Numbered from the stretch's first letter, positions 24,234 through 34,074 are shown. The stretch: 64,000 nt of DNA from Flavobacterium sp. ov086 (GCF_900187965.1 NZ_FZNL01000022.1:54674-118673), one strand, 5' to 3'. Made by a program: numbers and translations. The notes: generated by a model from the sequence alone, not told the origin.

Positions 24234-25763
24234 ATGCAGACAAAAATCAATAAAGTTGAGTTGCGAAATTTAGAATTTGATGATTACAAACAATTGAAGG
24301 ACTCAATGGTTGAATCATATCCTGAAATGGCCGACTCTTACTGGAAGGAAGACGATATCAAAAGATTACTTTCCATTTTCCCCGAAGGCCAACTAGTAAT
24401 TCTCGCAGACGGAAAAGTAGTTGGATCAGCATTATCACTTATTGTCGATGAAAAATTAGTAGATAAAAGACATAATTACAGACAGATTCTTGGCGATTAT
24501 AGTTTTTCTACACACAATAAAGATGCAGAGATTCTATATGGTATCGATGTTTTTATACATCCAAATTATCGCGGTTTACGATTGGGACGCCGTTTATATG
24601 ATGCCAGAAAAGAGCTTTGCGAACAACTTAATCTAAAAGCAATTGTTTTTGCCGGCAGGATTCCTAATTATGGACAATATGCCAAAAAACTGACTCCAAA
24701 AAATTATATCGAAAAAGTAAAACATAAAGAATTGCACGATCCGGTTCTTTCTTTTCAGTTAAGTAATGATTTTCACGTGTTGAGAATTATCAAAAACTAT
24801 TTAGAAGGCGACGAAGAATCGAAAGAATTTGCCGTTCTCTTAGAATGGAATAATGTCTATTATGACGAAAGTCCTAAATTAATTAATCTCGAAAAAAGCG
24901 TTATCAGATTAGGTTTGATTCAATGGCAAATGCGTCAATTGAGTAATCTGGAAGAGTTTTTTGAGCAAGCAGAATTTTTTATCGATGTAGTTTCCGGTTA
25001 CGGAAGCGATTTTGCCTTATTTCCGGAACTTTTTATCGCGCCTTTAATGGCCGATTATAATCACTTATCAGAAGCTGAAGCCATTCGCGAACTTGCCCGT
25101 TATTCTGATCCAATCAGAAAGCGTTTTCAGGAGTTTTCCATCTCTTACAACATCAACATTATTACAGGAAGTATGCCTTATCTGGAAAATGGTAATTTAT
25201 ACAATGTTGGTTTTTTATGCAAAAGAGACGGAACTTCAGAGATCTATACCAAAATTCACGTAACACCAAACGAAGTACAACATTGGGGAATGAAAGGCGG
25301 ATCTGAATTTAAAACCTTTGATACGGATTGTGGTAAAATTGGAATCTTGATTTGTTATGATGTTGAATTCCCTGAACTTTCGAGGATTCTGGCAAACGAA
25401 GGGATGAATATTCTATTTGTTCCGTTCTTGACCGATACGCAAAATGCTTACACGCGTGTTAAACATTGTTCGCAAGCCCGCGCAATAGAAAACGAATGTT
25501 ATGTGGCAATTGCAGGATGTGTTGGAAACTTGCCAAAGGTAAACAATATGGATATCCAATATGCACAAGCCTCAGTATTTACGCCGTCTGACTTTGCTTT
25601 TCCCAGTAATGGTATAAAAGCCGAAGCGACCCCAAACACTGAAATGACACTAATTGTTGATGTTGATTTGAACCTGCTCAAACAACTTCACGAACACGGA
25701 AGTGTACGAATATTAAAAGATAGAAGAACTGATTTATATGAAATTAAAAAAATAGAATCATGA
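24234..25763 (+). CDS. GNAT acetyltransferase-nitrilase fusion
   Basis: A 509-residue fusion. Residues 1-190 are a GNAT N-acetyltransferase (IDVFIHPNYRGLRLGRRLYDARKELC is the acetyl-CoA motif). Residues about 222-505 are a carbon-nitrogen hydrolase: the catalytic Glu in DFALFPELF, Lys in IYTKIHVTP and Cys in GILICYDVEFPE are all present. This architecture is a known bifunctional family, suspected of amide or amine modification, but its substrate is unknown. A full promoter lies upstream. Its stop overlaps the next ATG by 4 bp (ATGA). Confidence 0.92.
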   Translation: MQTKINKVELRNLEFDDYKQLKDSMVESYPEMADSYWKEDDIKRLLSIFPEGQLVILADGKVVGSALSLIVDEKLVDKRHNYRQILGDYSFSTHNKDAEILYGIDVFIHPNYRGLRLGRRLYDARKELCEQLNLKAIVFAGRIPNYGQYAKKLTPKNYIEKVKHKELHDPVLSFQLSNDFHVLRIIKNYLEGDEESKEFAVLLEWNNVYYDESPKLINLEKSVIRLGLIQWQMRQLSNLEEFFEQAEFFIDVVSGYGSDFALFPELFIAPLMADYNHLSEAEAIRELARYSDPIRKRFQEFSISYNINIITGSMPYLENGNLYNVGFLCKRDGTSEIYTKIHVTPNEVQHWGMKGGSEFKTFDTDCGKIGILICYDVEFPELSRILANEGMNILFVPFLTDTQNAYTRVKHCSQARAIENECYVAIAGCVGNLPKVNNMDIQYAQASVFTPSDFAFPSNGIKAEATPNTEMTLIVDVDLNLLKQLHEHGSVRILKDRRTDLYEIKKIES

Positions 25764-26107
25764 AGACTTGCCTCGAATGCTCCGAAAAACTGGTAGGTAG
25801 AGAAGATAAGAAATTCTGTTCAGACAGTTGCCGCAATGCCTACAACAATAAAATAAATAAAGATAGTACTAATTTCATGCGTAATGTAAACAACAAATTA
25901 CGAAAAAATTACCGTATTTTGTCCGAGTTAAATACAGATGGAAAATCTAAAGCAACAAGGGATAAAATGATAAACAAAGGTTTCGATTTCGACTTTTTTA
26001 CGAATGTTTTACAAACAAAAACAGGAAACACCTACTACTTCTTGTACGATCAGGGATATCGCTCTTTGGACAATGATTATTTTATGCTCGTAAAAAAAGA
26101 AATTTAG
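25760..26107 (+). CDS. zinc-ribbon protein of unknown function
   Basis: A 115-residue protein with an N-terminal metal knuckle Cys4-x2-Cys7-x12-Cys20-x3-Cys24 (CLECSEKLVGREDKKFCSDSC) followed by basic helices (NAYNNKINKDSTNFMRNVNNKLRKNYRIL). This pattern suggests a zinc-binding nucleic-acid or protein adaptor. It overlaps the preceding GNAT-nitrilase gene by ATGA and is 12 bp before the M28 peptidase gene. The coupling suggests a shared role, but nothing more is evident. Confidence 0.75.
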   Translation: MKTCLECSEKLVGREDKKFCSDSCRNAYNNKINKDSTNFMRNVNNKLRKNYRILSELNTDGKSKATRDKMINKGFDFDFFTNVLQTKTGNTYYFLYDQGYRSLDNDYFMLVKKEI

Positions 26108-26119
26108 TACTTATCAATC

Positions 26120-28513
26120 ATGAAAAAAAACCAGACCTCAATTCTCGGCATCATTGGCATTCTAGCAATTCTAGCAATCATTTACGCAACGATGATGCCT
26201 CAATATATTTCAAAAAATGATGAAGCACTTGCCGATTTTTCTACTGAAAGAGCACTAAATCAAATCGAGATCATTGCACAAAAACCTCATTATGTAGGTT
26301 CGACAAATCATGAATTAGTTGCTAATTATCTAAAACTGGAACTTAATAGAATTGGATTAGAAACAAGCGTTCAGGAAGGTTTTACCCTCAATGACAAAGG
26401 ACTTCTGGTAAAGTCAAAAAATATTCTTGCCCGTATAAAAGGAACAAATAACTCAAAAGCCCTTTTATTGCTTTCGCATTATGACAGTGCACCACATTCT
26501 TTTTCTAAAGGCGCCAGTGACGACGCATCTGGCGTTGCAACTATACTTGAGGGAGTTCGTGCTTTTTTATATTCTAAACAACCTCACAAAAATGACATTA
26601 TAATCCTTTTCTCAGATGCTGAAGAATTGGGTCTAAATGGAGCCGCACTTTTTGTAAACAAACATCCATGGGCAAAAGAAGTTGGATTGGTTATCAACTT
26701 TGAAGCCAGAGGTTCTTCAGGACCAAGTTATATGTTGATGGAAACCAATAAAGGAAACGAAGCTCTTGTTAAGGAATTCTCCAAAGCAAAGACTTCTTAT
26801 CCGGTTTCAAACTCTTTGATGTACAGTATTTATAAAATGCTCCCAAATGATACTGATTTAACGGTTTTTAGAGAACAAGGAAACATCCAGGGATTCAACT
26901 TTGCCTTTATAGACGGACATTATAATTATCACACACAACAAGACGATGTTCAGCATTTAAGCAAAACAACATTGGCGCATCAGGGAACTTATTTGATGCC
27001 TTTACTAAAATATTTTGCCAATACAGATCTAAACGCTACAAATTCAGATGATGATGATGTTTACTTTAGCGTACCATTTTCATTTATTAGTTATCCGTTT
27101 GCATGGGTTTTTCCTATGACTGTTATTGCTTTAGGATTATTAATTCTCTTTATTTTTATCGGAAAAGCAAAACGTGTTATTACATTCCGCGAAATTTTCA
27201 AAGGATTTATACCACTACTTGGATCGATAATTATTGCAGGTTTGGTTACCTTTTTAGGATGGAAAATAATATTACAAATATATCCGCAATATTCAGATCT
27301 TCTTAACGGCTTTACCTACAACGGTCATGCTTACATTGGAGCATTTGTAACACTTAGCATCGCAATTTGCTTTGCATTCTACCATCATTTCTCAGAAACA
27401 AAGGTTACAATGAATCATTTTGTTGCGCCTCTGCTTCTCTGGATCGTCATCAACGGATTCTTAGCAAATAACTTAACCGGAGCAGGTTTTCTGATTATTC
27501 CGGTCTATTTTGGAATTCTGTTATTTGGAATATTCGTTCTGACGCAACATTACAGCTTAGGACTAAATTTATTATTCTCAATTCCGGCTTTAGCAATCGT
27601 AGCGCCTTTTATCGTAATGTTTCCTATAGGTTTAGGTTTGAAAATACTTTACGGAAGTGCCGTTCTAACTGTTTTAGCCTTCGGATTATTGCTGCCAATA
27701 TTTGGTTCTTTTGCTAAAAAAGGAGTCTGGATAATGGTCTTCTTTATTACTTCGATTGGTTTCTTTGCTTACGCCGGATATCACTCTGATTATGAACACG
27801 GAAAAGCAAAATCAAACAGTTTATTGTATGTTTATAATGCCAACACTAACTCTGCAATCTGGACAACATACGATGTAAATTTAGACGAATGGACAAAAAG
27901 TTATCTAGGCGAGAAAAATCAAAAAGCGGTTGGCTTAAACAACCTGCCAATATCCAGCAAATACAATTCGGGCTTTACATATAGTGCGATTGCGCCTGTT
28001 GTGGACGTACCAAAACCAACAATAGCATTTTTACAAGACAGCGTTGTTGGAAATAACAGATTTCTAAAAATAAAAATCACACCAAACCGAAAAGTAAACC
28101 GATACGATATCTACGCAAATCCTAAAATGACGTTTTATAATTTCAAAGCAAATGGTGTTTCTACTTTAGGACAAAAAGGAATTGAATTAGAGCGAGAAGG
28201 AATGCGACTTTTATCGTATTATGTTGTGGGTAATGAGCCGCTTGTAATGGAATTCTACATCAAAAAATCATCTGTTTTTGATATGGATTTAATCGAAAGC
28301 TCGTTTGATTTAATGACAAATCCGTTGTTTAAAATAAAACCTAGAAGCGACTGGATGATGCCAACACCTTTTGTTTTGAACGATGCCGTATTAATTCAGC
28401 AAAAAATCAAAAAATATACAGCTCCTGTAGCCACTATTCCAGCTGCAACAGTCGTAAAAGACAGTACAGCTATTGCAAAAGATACTTTGAAACCTATTGT
28501 AAAACCACAATAA
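26120..28513 (+). CDS. membrane M28-family peptidase
   Basis: A 797-residue protein. An N-terminal helix (residues 5-24) anchors an M28 zinc aminopeptidase domain facing the periplasm: LSHYDSAPHSFSKGASDDASGVA carries the metal His and Asp, and FSDAEELGLNGAALFV the catalytic Glu and metal Glu. LINFEARGSSGPS and HYNYHTQQDDV complete the site. Residues about 320-570 form roughly nine membrane helices, and a periplasmic tail follows. This architecture recalls ER-type M28 peptidases (Fxna-like). Substrate unknown. It is third in the operon begun at 24234, 12 bp from the zinc-ribbon gene. Confidence 0.9.
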   Translation: MKKNQTSILGIIGILAILAIIYATMMPQYISKNDEALADFSTERALNQIEIIAQKPHYVGSTNHELVANYLKLELNRIGLETSVQEGFTLNDKGLLVKSKNILARIKGTNNSKALLLLSHYDSAPHSFSKGASDDASGVATILEGVRAFLYSKQPHKNDIIILFSDAEELGLNGAALFVNKHPWAKEVGLVINFEARGSSGPSYMLMETNKGNEALVKEFSKAKTSYPVSNSLMYSIYKMLPNDTDLTVFREQGNIQGFNFAFIDGHYNYHTQQDDVQHLSKTTLAHQGTYLMPLLKYFANTDLNATNSDDDDVYFSVPFSFISYPFAWVFPMTVIALGLLILFIFIGKAKRVITFREIFKGFIPLLGSIIIAGLVTFLGWKIILQIYPQYSDLLNGFTYNGHAYIGAFVTLSIAICFAFYHHFSETKVTMNHFVAPLLLWIVINGFLANNLTGAGFLIIPVYFGILLFGIFVLTQHYSLGLNLLFSIPALAIVAPFIVMFPIGLGLKILYGSAVLTVLAFGLLLPIFGSFAKKGVWIMVFFITSIGFFAYAGYHSDYEHGKAKSNSLLYVYNANTNSAIWTTYDVNLDEWTKSYLGEKNQKAVGLNNLPISSKYNSGFTYSAIAPVVDVPKPTIAFLQDSVVGNNRFLKIKITPNRKVNRYDIYANPKMTFYNFKANGVSTLGQKGIELEREGMRLLSYYVVGNEPLVMEFYIKKSSVFDMDLIESSFDLMTNPLFKIKPRSDWMMPTPFVLNDAVLIQQKIKKYTAPVATIPAATVVKDSTAIAKDTLKPIVKPQ

Positions 28514-28523
28514 AACACTTGTT

Positions 28524-28943
28524 ATGGCAACAAATATTTCGACAATCCATCTAAATGCGCCAATAGAAAAAGTTTGGAACACATTGACACAACCAGAATT
28601 GGTCAAACAATGGCAATACGGAAGCGATTTAATTACAGACTGGAAAGTTGGTAACGAAATCAGATTTAGAAATGAATGGGAAGGCCAGGTTTTTGAACAA
28701 TGGGGAACGGTTTTAGAAGTTACTCCGAATCAGAAAATCAAGTATTCTTTGTTTTTTCCAAGACCAGAACTTGAAGATAAACCGGAGAATTATTTCATAA
28801 TGAGTTACATTTTATCTGAAGAAAATCAGAAAGTAAAACTAGAAATTATTCAGGAAGACAATCGTCCCGGCGCACTTCAGGAAGCTCCGCAAGGCGAAGA
28901 AAATCCAATTCTTCAAGCTCTAAAAGCTTTGATCGAATCTTAA
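28524..28943 (+). CDS. SRPBCC/AHSA1-family protein
   Basis: A 139-residue cytoplasmic protein with the SRPBCC (START-like, AHSA1) fold. STIHLNAPIEKVWNTLTQPELVKQW at the N-terminus, WEGQVFEQWGTVLEVTPNQKIKYSLF in the middle and a C-terminal helix are the family pattern. These bind hydrophobic ligands or act as Hsp90 activators; no function is inferred. It begins 10 bp after the peptidase gene and probably ends the operon, with a terminator at 28977. Confidence 0.88.
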   Translation: MATNISTIHLNAPIEKVWNTLTQPELVKQWQYGSDLITDWKVGNEIRFRNEWEGQVFEQWGTVLEVTPNQKIKYSLFFPRPELEDKPENYFIMSYILSEENQKVKLEIIQEDNRPGALQEAPQGEENPILQALKALIES

Positions 28944-28976
28944 AATTAGGCTTAAAGGTTCAAAGGCACAAAGGTT

Positions 28977-29012
28977 TAAAAAAGCACTATTTTTATAGTG
29001 CTTTTTGTTTTT
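28977..29012. terminator. terminator between SRPBCC and rhodanese genes
   Basis: The stem AAAAAGCACTAT/ATAGTGCTTTTT with a short loop is flanked by A and T runs and lies between converging genes. GCAAAGG-like repeat words (AGGTTCAAAGGCACAAAGG) lie on both sides. Confidence 0.88.
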
Positions 29013-29061
29013 TAGAATACCTTGAAAACCTTTGTAACTTTGAACCTTTGTACCTAGAAAA

Positions 29062-29457
29062 TTAACAGGCACATTCAATTTTCAAACCCGTTTTTACTCC
29101 TTTTGTGCCTTCGGTGGCATAACCATCAAACTTCCACCACTCTATTCCGCCAATTAATTCTTTTACTTTAAAACCAAGTTTTGCCATATTCAATGCTCCT
29201 TTTGTCGAAGCATTGCAACCAATTCCGTCGCAATACGTCACATACAAAATCTCTTTGTCTAAGTGGCTTGTATTCTCGATCGTCATTTCCCGATGAGGAA
29301 TATTAATCGCCGTTGGGATATATTCTGCCTCAAACCCAAATGCTTTTCTGGCATCAATTACAATTACTTTTTCTCCATTATTCAAAGCATCAAATAAATC
29401 AGACGGATCCATTTCGAAGGCTAATTTATTCTCATAATGTTTAATTTGTGCTTCCAT
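29062..29457 (-). CDS. rhodanese-like sulfurtransferase
   Basis: A 131-residue single rhodanese domain, cytoplasmic. KVIVIDARKAFGFEAEYIPTAINIPH is the conserved first part. The active loop reads YVTYCDGIGCNASTKGA, with nucleophile Cys76 and a second Cys81. The protein ends in CAC. These carry persulfide sulfur for cyanide or thiol transfer. It is divergent from a LysR-type regulator 146 bp away, a common arrangement in which the regulator controls the enzyme. Confidence 0.9.
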   Translation of the reverse strand: MEAQIKHYENKLAFEMDPSDLFDALNNGEKVIVIDARKAFGFEAEYIPTAINIPHREMTIENTSHLDKEILYVTYCDGIGCNASTKGALNMAKLGFKVKELIGGIEWWKFDGYATEGTKGVKTGLKIECAC

Positions 29458-29603
29458 TTTTTTATAGTTTTAATGATTTCGTTGATTCAAAAGTACTCTA
29501 ACACCACTTTCCATAAAAACGAAAAGAATTCATCACTTTGATTACTTTTTTTCATAGAAAAACCATTCCTAAATTTCGTTACTTTGTATACAAATCCTCA
29601 AAA

Positions 29604-30506
29604 ATGGAAATCCGTCATTTAAAATTAATAAAGGCAATTGTCGAAGAAGGAAGCATTACCAAAGCAATTGACAAATTGCATTTGACACAATCGGCTCTGA
29701 GTCATCAACTTAAAGAAGCCGAATACCAATTGGGAACTCCCATTTTTCTGAGGACAAACAAAAAACTGGTTTTGACTAAAGCAGGCGAGAAAATCTACGA
29801 ACTTGCCAATGAAATTCTGGACAAACTATCTCAAACACAATCGCAAATCAAACAAATGGTTTATGGCGAACATGGCGAAATCAGAATTAGTACCGAATGT
29901 TATTCGAGTTATCACTGGTTGCCACCGGTTTTAAAACAATTCCATAATTTGTATCCAAATGTAGAATTGAAAATTATAACCGAAGCCACACATATTCCAT
30001 TACAAAAATTATTAGAAAACACAATCGATATTGCGATTATAAGCGATCAAATCAGAGATAATAACATCAAATACATTGAGCTTTTTCAGGACGAAGTAGT
30101 TATGGCGGTTTCTGAAAATCACGCTTGGGCGGATAAAAAATACGTTGTTGCCGAGGATTTTATCAACGAACATTTACTGATTCATTCCCTTCCGATGGAA
30201 ACTGTGACGATTCACCAATTTGTTTTGGCTCCAGCCAAAGTAACTCCCAAAAAGATCACTCCTCTCCCGTTGACCGAAGCGTCTCTAGAAATGGTAAAAG
30301 CAGATATGGGCGTAATGTCTATGGCAAAATGGGCATTGTTACCACATTTGAAAAACAATCCCATAAAAGCCATTAAAATTGGGAAAAACGGCTTAAAAAG
30401 AAAACACTTTATCGCCATTAGAGAAAACGAGCAATATCCCGACTATTTTCATCATTTTATAACCTTTTTACAAAACGAAATCAATCTGCAATGGAATATT
30501 CAATAA
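29604..30506 (+). CDS. LysR-family transcriptional regulator
   Basis: A 300-residue LysR regulator. The start is placed at ATG 29604 (MEIRHLKLIK) because the upstream open part (29538-29603) lacks family homology. Residues 1-65 hold the winged helix-turn-helix (HLKLIKAIVEEGSITKAIDKLHLTQSALSHQLKEAE). Residues 90-295 form the co-inducer domain. It is divergent from the rhodanese gene and is probably its regulator. The effector is unknown. The last 16 bp overlap the next gene. Confidence 0.9.
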   Translation: MEIRHLKLIKAIVEEGSITKAIDKLHLTQSALSHQLKEAEYQLGTPIFLRTNKKLVLTKAGEKIYELANEILDKLSQTQSQIKQMVYGEHGEIRISTECYSSYHWLPPVLKQFHNLYPNVELKIITEATHIPLQKLLENTIDIAIISDQIRDNNIKYIELFQDEVVMAVSENHAWADKKYVVAEDFINEHLLIHSLPMETVTIHQFVLAPAKVTPKKITPLPLTEASLEMVKADMGVMSMAKWALLPHLKNNPIKAIKIGKNGLKRKHFIAIRENEQYPDYFHHFITFLQNEINLQWNIQ

Positions 30507-30940
30507 GAAACTGCGAAGTATCTGATCTACCAAAACTCGTTGTTTTATGCCAAAAACATGCTGAATACGAAAAAGCAGCTTATTCTCCCGAAGGAAAAGA
30601 AGAAGGTTTAAAAAAAGCTTTGTTTGACGAAAATCCAAAACTACATTCTTTGGTAGTTGCCACAAAAGAGACAATTGTAGGTTACGTTTCTTATACTTTT
30701 GATTTTTCGACTTGGAATGCAGCAACTTTTATCTACATGGATTGTTTGTTTCTGGAAGAAGAAACTAGAGGTCTTGGAATTGGTGAAATTCTAATCGAAA
30801 AACTAAAACAAATTGGAACGGAGAAAAACTGCGTCAACATACAATGGCAAACACCGGAATTTAACGAAAGAGCTATAAAATTCTACAACAGAATTGGCGG
30901 AAAAGGAAAAGACAAAATTCGTTTTACGCTAGATTTGTAA
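30491..30940 (+). CDS. GNAT-family N-acetyltransferase
   Basis: A 149-residue GNAT enzyme. The acetyl-CoA motif is in CLFLEEETRGLGIGEILIEKLKQIG, and the C-terminal FNERAIKFYNRIGG is typical. The substrate is unknown. It begins inside the last 16 bp of the LysR gene, so it is transcribed and translated with it. Confidence 0.88.
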   Translation: MEYSIRNCEVSDLPKLVVLCQKHAEYEKAAYSPEGKEEGLKKALFDENPKLHSLVVATKETIVGYVSYTFDFSTWNAATFIYMDCLFLEEETRGLGIGEILIEKLKQIGTEKNCVNIQWQTPEFNERAIKFYNRIGGKGKDKIRFTLDL

Positions 30941-31053
30941 TCATCAATGCTTAAAATTTAATCTCGCAAAGGTGCGAAGTCGCAAAGAAAAAGACAAAGT
31001 TTTAAATCTTTGTCACTCTGAACCTCTGTACCTTTGAACCTTCAAAATAAAAA
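30941..31053. repeat. GCAAAGG-type intergenic repeat
   Basis: CTCGCAAAGGTGCGAAGTCG (30962-30981), then TTTGTCACTCTGAACCTCTG and ACCTTTGAACCTTC near the next start. The word family recurs in other gaps. No gene fits here. Confidence 0.5.
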
Positions 31054-31872
31054 ATGACACAAATAAGTATTTTAGGCTGCGGCTGGTTGGGTTTACCTTT
31101 GGCGAAAAGCTTAATCGCAAAAAAGCGTTATTCAGTAAACGGATCTACCACTTCTGAAGATAAACTTTCTATTCTTGAAAACGCCGGTATAAATTCATTT
31201 TTGGTGGCGCTTGAAAGCGAAAGTGTTTCTGAAAGTACAACTTCTTTTTTGGCTAAAAGCGAAATCCTGATTATTGACATTCCACCAAAATTGAGAGGAA
31301 ATAACGATGATTCTTCCCGAAAGGTTTTCGTTGAAAAAATTCAAAATCTAATTCCGTTTATAGAAAAATCTACCATAAAAAAAGTACTTTTTGTAAGTTC
31401 AACCGCAGTTTATGGCAATGAAAACGGGATTATTACCGAAGAAACTATTCCGAATCCTGAAACAGAAAGCGGTAAACAATTGCTTTTAGCGGAAGCGATT
31501 CTTCAAAAAAATAAAAACTTCGAAACCACAATTTTGCGCTTCGGTGGATTAATTGGCGAAGATCGTCATCCCGTAAAATTTCTTGCAGGAAAAGAAAACC
31601 TTGAAAACCCTGACGCTCCAGTAAATTTAATTCATCAAAATGATTGCATCAGAATGATCGAAATGATCATTAATCAATCAAAATGGAATGAAGTTTTTAA
31701 TGCCGTTGCGCCTTTTCATCCAAGTCGGGAGGAATATTATACGCAACAAGCAAAGGAACTGAACTTAGTTTTACCAAAATTCAGTCTTGAAAAATCGAAT
31801 ATCAAGAAAACTATTTCAAGCGAAAAGATAGAAACCAGTTTAAATTACCAATTTAGACTGGAGAATTATTAA
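31054..31872 (+). CDS. NAD(P)-binding oxidoreductase (YeeZ-like)
   Basis: A 272-residue Rossmann protein of the extended SDR class, cytoplasmic. ISILGCGWLGLPLAKSLI gives GxGxxG near residue 8. The LIIDIPPKLRGN loop, LFVSSTAVYG and GGLIGEDRHPVKFLAG segments match the YeeZ-like group of NAD(P)-binding proteins. The catalytic YxxxK is not evident: after SSTAVYG the sequence is degenerate, so the reaction is unclear. It has no same-strand neighbour within 100 bp. Confidence 0.82.
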   Translation: MTQISILGCGWLGLPLAKSLIAKKRYSVNGSTTSEDKLSILENAGINSFLVALESESVSESTTSFLAKSEILIIDIPPKLRGNNDDSSRKVFVEKIQNLIPFIEKSTIKKVLFVSSTAVYGNENGIITEETIPNPETESGKQLLLAEAILQKNKNFETTILRFGGLIGEDRHPVKFLAGKENLENPDAPVNLIHQNDCIRMIEMIINQSKWNEVFNAVAPFHPSREEYYTQQAKELNLVLPKFSLEKSNIKKTISSEKIETSLNYQFRLENY

Positions 31873-32030
31873 ACCATATAAGTGATAAAAGTTCCAAACC
31901 GCAAAGCTTTGTGATCTCCAAAGTAAAATGCAATAACAACAAACTTTGCAGACTTTGCGTAAAACCTTTGCGAACTTTACGTTAAAAAGATAAAACTTAA
32001 ATTCACTTACATAACTTACATGGTTTAGAA
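31873..32030. repeat. degenerate repeat with ACTTACAT and GCAAAG words
   Basis: AACCATATAAGTGATAAAAG at the left and ACTTACATAACTTACATGG at the right are near inverted copies around GCAAAG words (CCGCAAAGC, CTTTGCAGACTTTGCGT, CCTTTGCGAAC). The same arrangement recurs at 33960, 35500, 35580 and 48782. No ORF is apparent. Confidence 0.6.
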
Positions 32031-32069
32031 ACAAAATTCTTATTTTCACTTCGCAAAATAACTTCTTTC

Positions 32070-33959
32070 ATGATAAGACATTTCAGGTTTCTATTCACTC
32101 TCAGTTTAGTATTACTTTCATTATCCCAATGTTTTAGTCAAACTGATTCAACACTTACAGAGGAACATGAACGTACGGAAAGAATAAAACAATTTCATGC
32201 TGACATTCTTATTAAGGAAAACGGAAACATTGTTGTTACTGAAACTATTACCGTTTATGCCGCACAACAAGAAATAGATCACGGTATCTTTCGTCAACTT
32301 CCGATGAAAAACTATTCCTCGAAAGTCTCCAGAAATAATTTTTATACAATCTTGAATGTTACCAAAGACTGGATTAAAGAGCCTTATCACACAGATCTAG
32401 ATGGCGAAAATTTCAAGATTTATATTGGCGATAAAGATCTTTCTCTTAGCGAAGGAATTTACACCTACAAACTAACTTATGAGGTTGAAGCACAAATACA
32501 TTCGTATAATGATTTTGACGAAGTTTATTGGAATATAACTGGAAACTATTGGCAGTTTGATATCGAAAATGTATCTGCAAAAGTAATTCTACCAAACGGA
32601 GCATCTGTATTGCAAACTCATTGTTATACTGGTGTTTTAGGATCGAAGCAAAGTGAATGTGATTCAAAAATTGGAGGAACTTCGGTTTATTTTACTTCAA
32701 AAAATCTAAAAAAAGAAGAAGGTTTTACTGTAGCGGTTGGATTTCCAAAGGGAATTGTTCATCAACCCTTCTTCTTGCCACATTATAAAATAGAAGAATT
32801 TGTCTCTGCAGAAAAATTATTCCTCGGGCTTCTAGCCGTTTCAATTTGCTTGCTTTTTTATTATTTCTCGTGGAAAAAGTATGGTGAAGATCCTTTAGTT
32901 TCAAATGAAAGCAATGAATTCATTGATATAAAAAATCACTATACCGCAACTTCACTGCAATATATAAAAGAGAGATACTCTAACTCAAAAACACTTCTGG
33001 TTGCAATAATTAGTCTTTCAATTAAGGGTGCAATAGAAATTACCGGTAATGGATTTCAAACCTGGAGAGAGGAATTCGAGTATTATCTGGTAAAAGGCTC
33101 AAAAAACACAAATTTAGCATTGGAAGAAAATGCCATTTTAGATGTTTTGTTTAAGGAAAGTGACACTTTTGCTATCAATTCTAAATCCTACACTGTTTTT
33201 AGCCAAGCAGAAACAGTGCTTGAGAAATCACTTAAGAATCAGCACAATTTAAAAGATTACTTTTTAAGCAATCTCAAACAAATTTTAATAGCATCGATAA
33301 TTACAATTATAACAATTGTTGCTTACAGTTACTTAACAGTGGGCACAGCTTTGATCTTTGTTGTCGTTGGCTTTACATCTCTAAATCTTACTGCAATATT
33401 GCTTATAGTAATTATAAAATCATTTATGAAAAGACAATTTTCTGTAGCATTTCCATGTATGATTGTAGCCATTTTTCCAGCAGCTTTTACTTTTGCATCT
33501 TTTTTCGCCATAAATGTCGACAAAAACTATTCGGCTCTAAATGCACTAGTTATATTTTTAATCGTTACAGGTTTTACAATATTTCTTAGCCTAATTAATT
33601 CTTATACTAAACTGGGAATTATTACAAAAGTTCAAATTGAAAAATTCAAACAGCAATTACTAAATTATCCCGTAGAACAACGTACTAACATTATAAGCGC
33701 TTACGAAGAAAATCTACCATACGCTTTTGCATTGGGCATTGAAGAAGAATGGAATCTAAAATTTGCTGAAGCCTTAAAAAGTTTAAACTACACCAGCAAC
33801 TGGATAAAAACCAGCGATGGTTCTGTTGGCTTTTCGTATCTGAACATAACCCACTTTTATGATACTTATACTTCATCTTCGAGTTCTTCCAGCAGCGGAA
33901 GTTCTGGCGGTGGAAGCTCCGGAGGAGGTGGAGGTGGCGGTGGAGGCGGTGGCTGGTAG
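32070..33959 (+). CDS. DUF2207 membrane protein with glycine tail
   Basis: A 629-residue protein. It has a signal peptide (ending FSQT), then a DUF2207 beta domain (about 40-225, with ILIKENGNIVVTETI and WNITGNYWQFDIENVS). A membrane helix follows near 248-268 and two or three more at about 400-510. A cytoplasmic part carries the usual WNLKFAEAL segment. The last 30 residues are Ser-Gly (SSGGGGGGGGG...W), the characteristic DUF2207 tail. The topology is inner membrane; the role is unknown. The start is supported by the signal peptide. Confidence 0.88.
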   Translation: MIRHFRFLFTLSLVLLSLSQCFSQTDSTLTEEHERTERIKQFHADILIKENGNIVVTETITVYAAQQEIDHGIFRQLPMKNYSSKVSRNNFYTILNVTKDWIKEPYHTDLDGENFKIYIGDKDLSLSEGIYTYKLTYEVEAQIHSYNDFDEVYWNITGNYWQFDIENVSAKVILPNGASVLQTHCYTGVLGSKQSECDSKIGGTSVYFTSKNLKKEEGFTVAVGFPKGIVHQPFFLPHYKIEEFVSAEKLFLGLLAVSICLLFYYFSWKKYGEDPLVSNESNEFIDIKNHYTATSLQYIKERYSNSKTLLVAIISLSIKGAIEITGNGFQTWREEFEYYLVKGSKNTNLALEENAILDVLFKESDTFAINSKSYTVFSQAETVLEKSLKNQHNLKDYFLSNLKQILIASIITIITIVAYSYLTVGTALIFVVVGFTSLNLTAILLIVIIKSFMKRQFSVAFPCMIVAIFPAAFTFASFFAINVDKNYSALNALVIFLIVTGFTIFLSLINSYTKLGIITKVQIEKFKQQLLNYPVEQRTNIISAYEENLPYAFALGIEEEWNLKFAEALKSLNYTSNWIKTSDGSVGFSYLNITHFYDTYTSSSSSSSSGSSGGGSSGGGGGGGGGGGW

Positions 33960-34074
33960 AATTGACACAAAACTTAAATTTACTTACATCACTTATACGA
34001 TTTAAATAAAATTGCGAACTTTGCGTATCCTGATGACTATCGGGATTGCATTCTTTGCGATCAAAACTAAAACT
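33960..34074. repeat. repeat tract before the methyltransferase gene
   Basis: It contains AACTTAAATTTACTTACATC, a GCGAACTTTGCG word and an imperfect palindrome ATCCTGATGACTATCGGGAT at 34027-34046 related to that at 44857-44876. The apparent reading frame of the next gene runs back into this repeat, but that part is not coding. Confidence 0.6.

Noticed and set aside
29538..29603. 22-codon extension upstream of the LysR start
   Set aside because: LysR proteins begin with MEIRHLKL-like sequence; the extension has no family similarity and lies in the probable regulatory gap.
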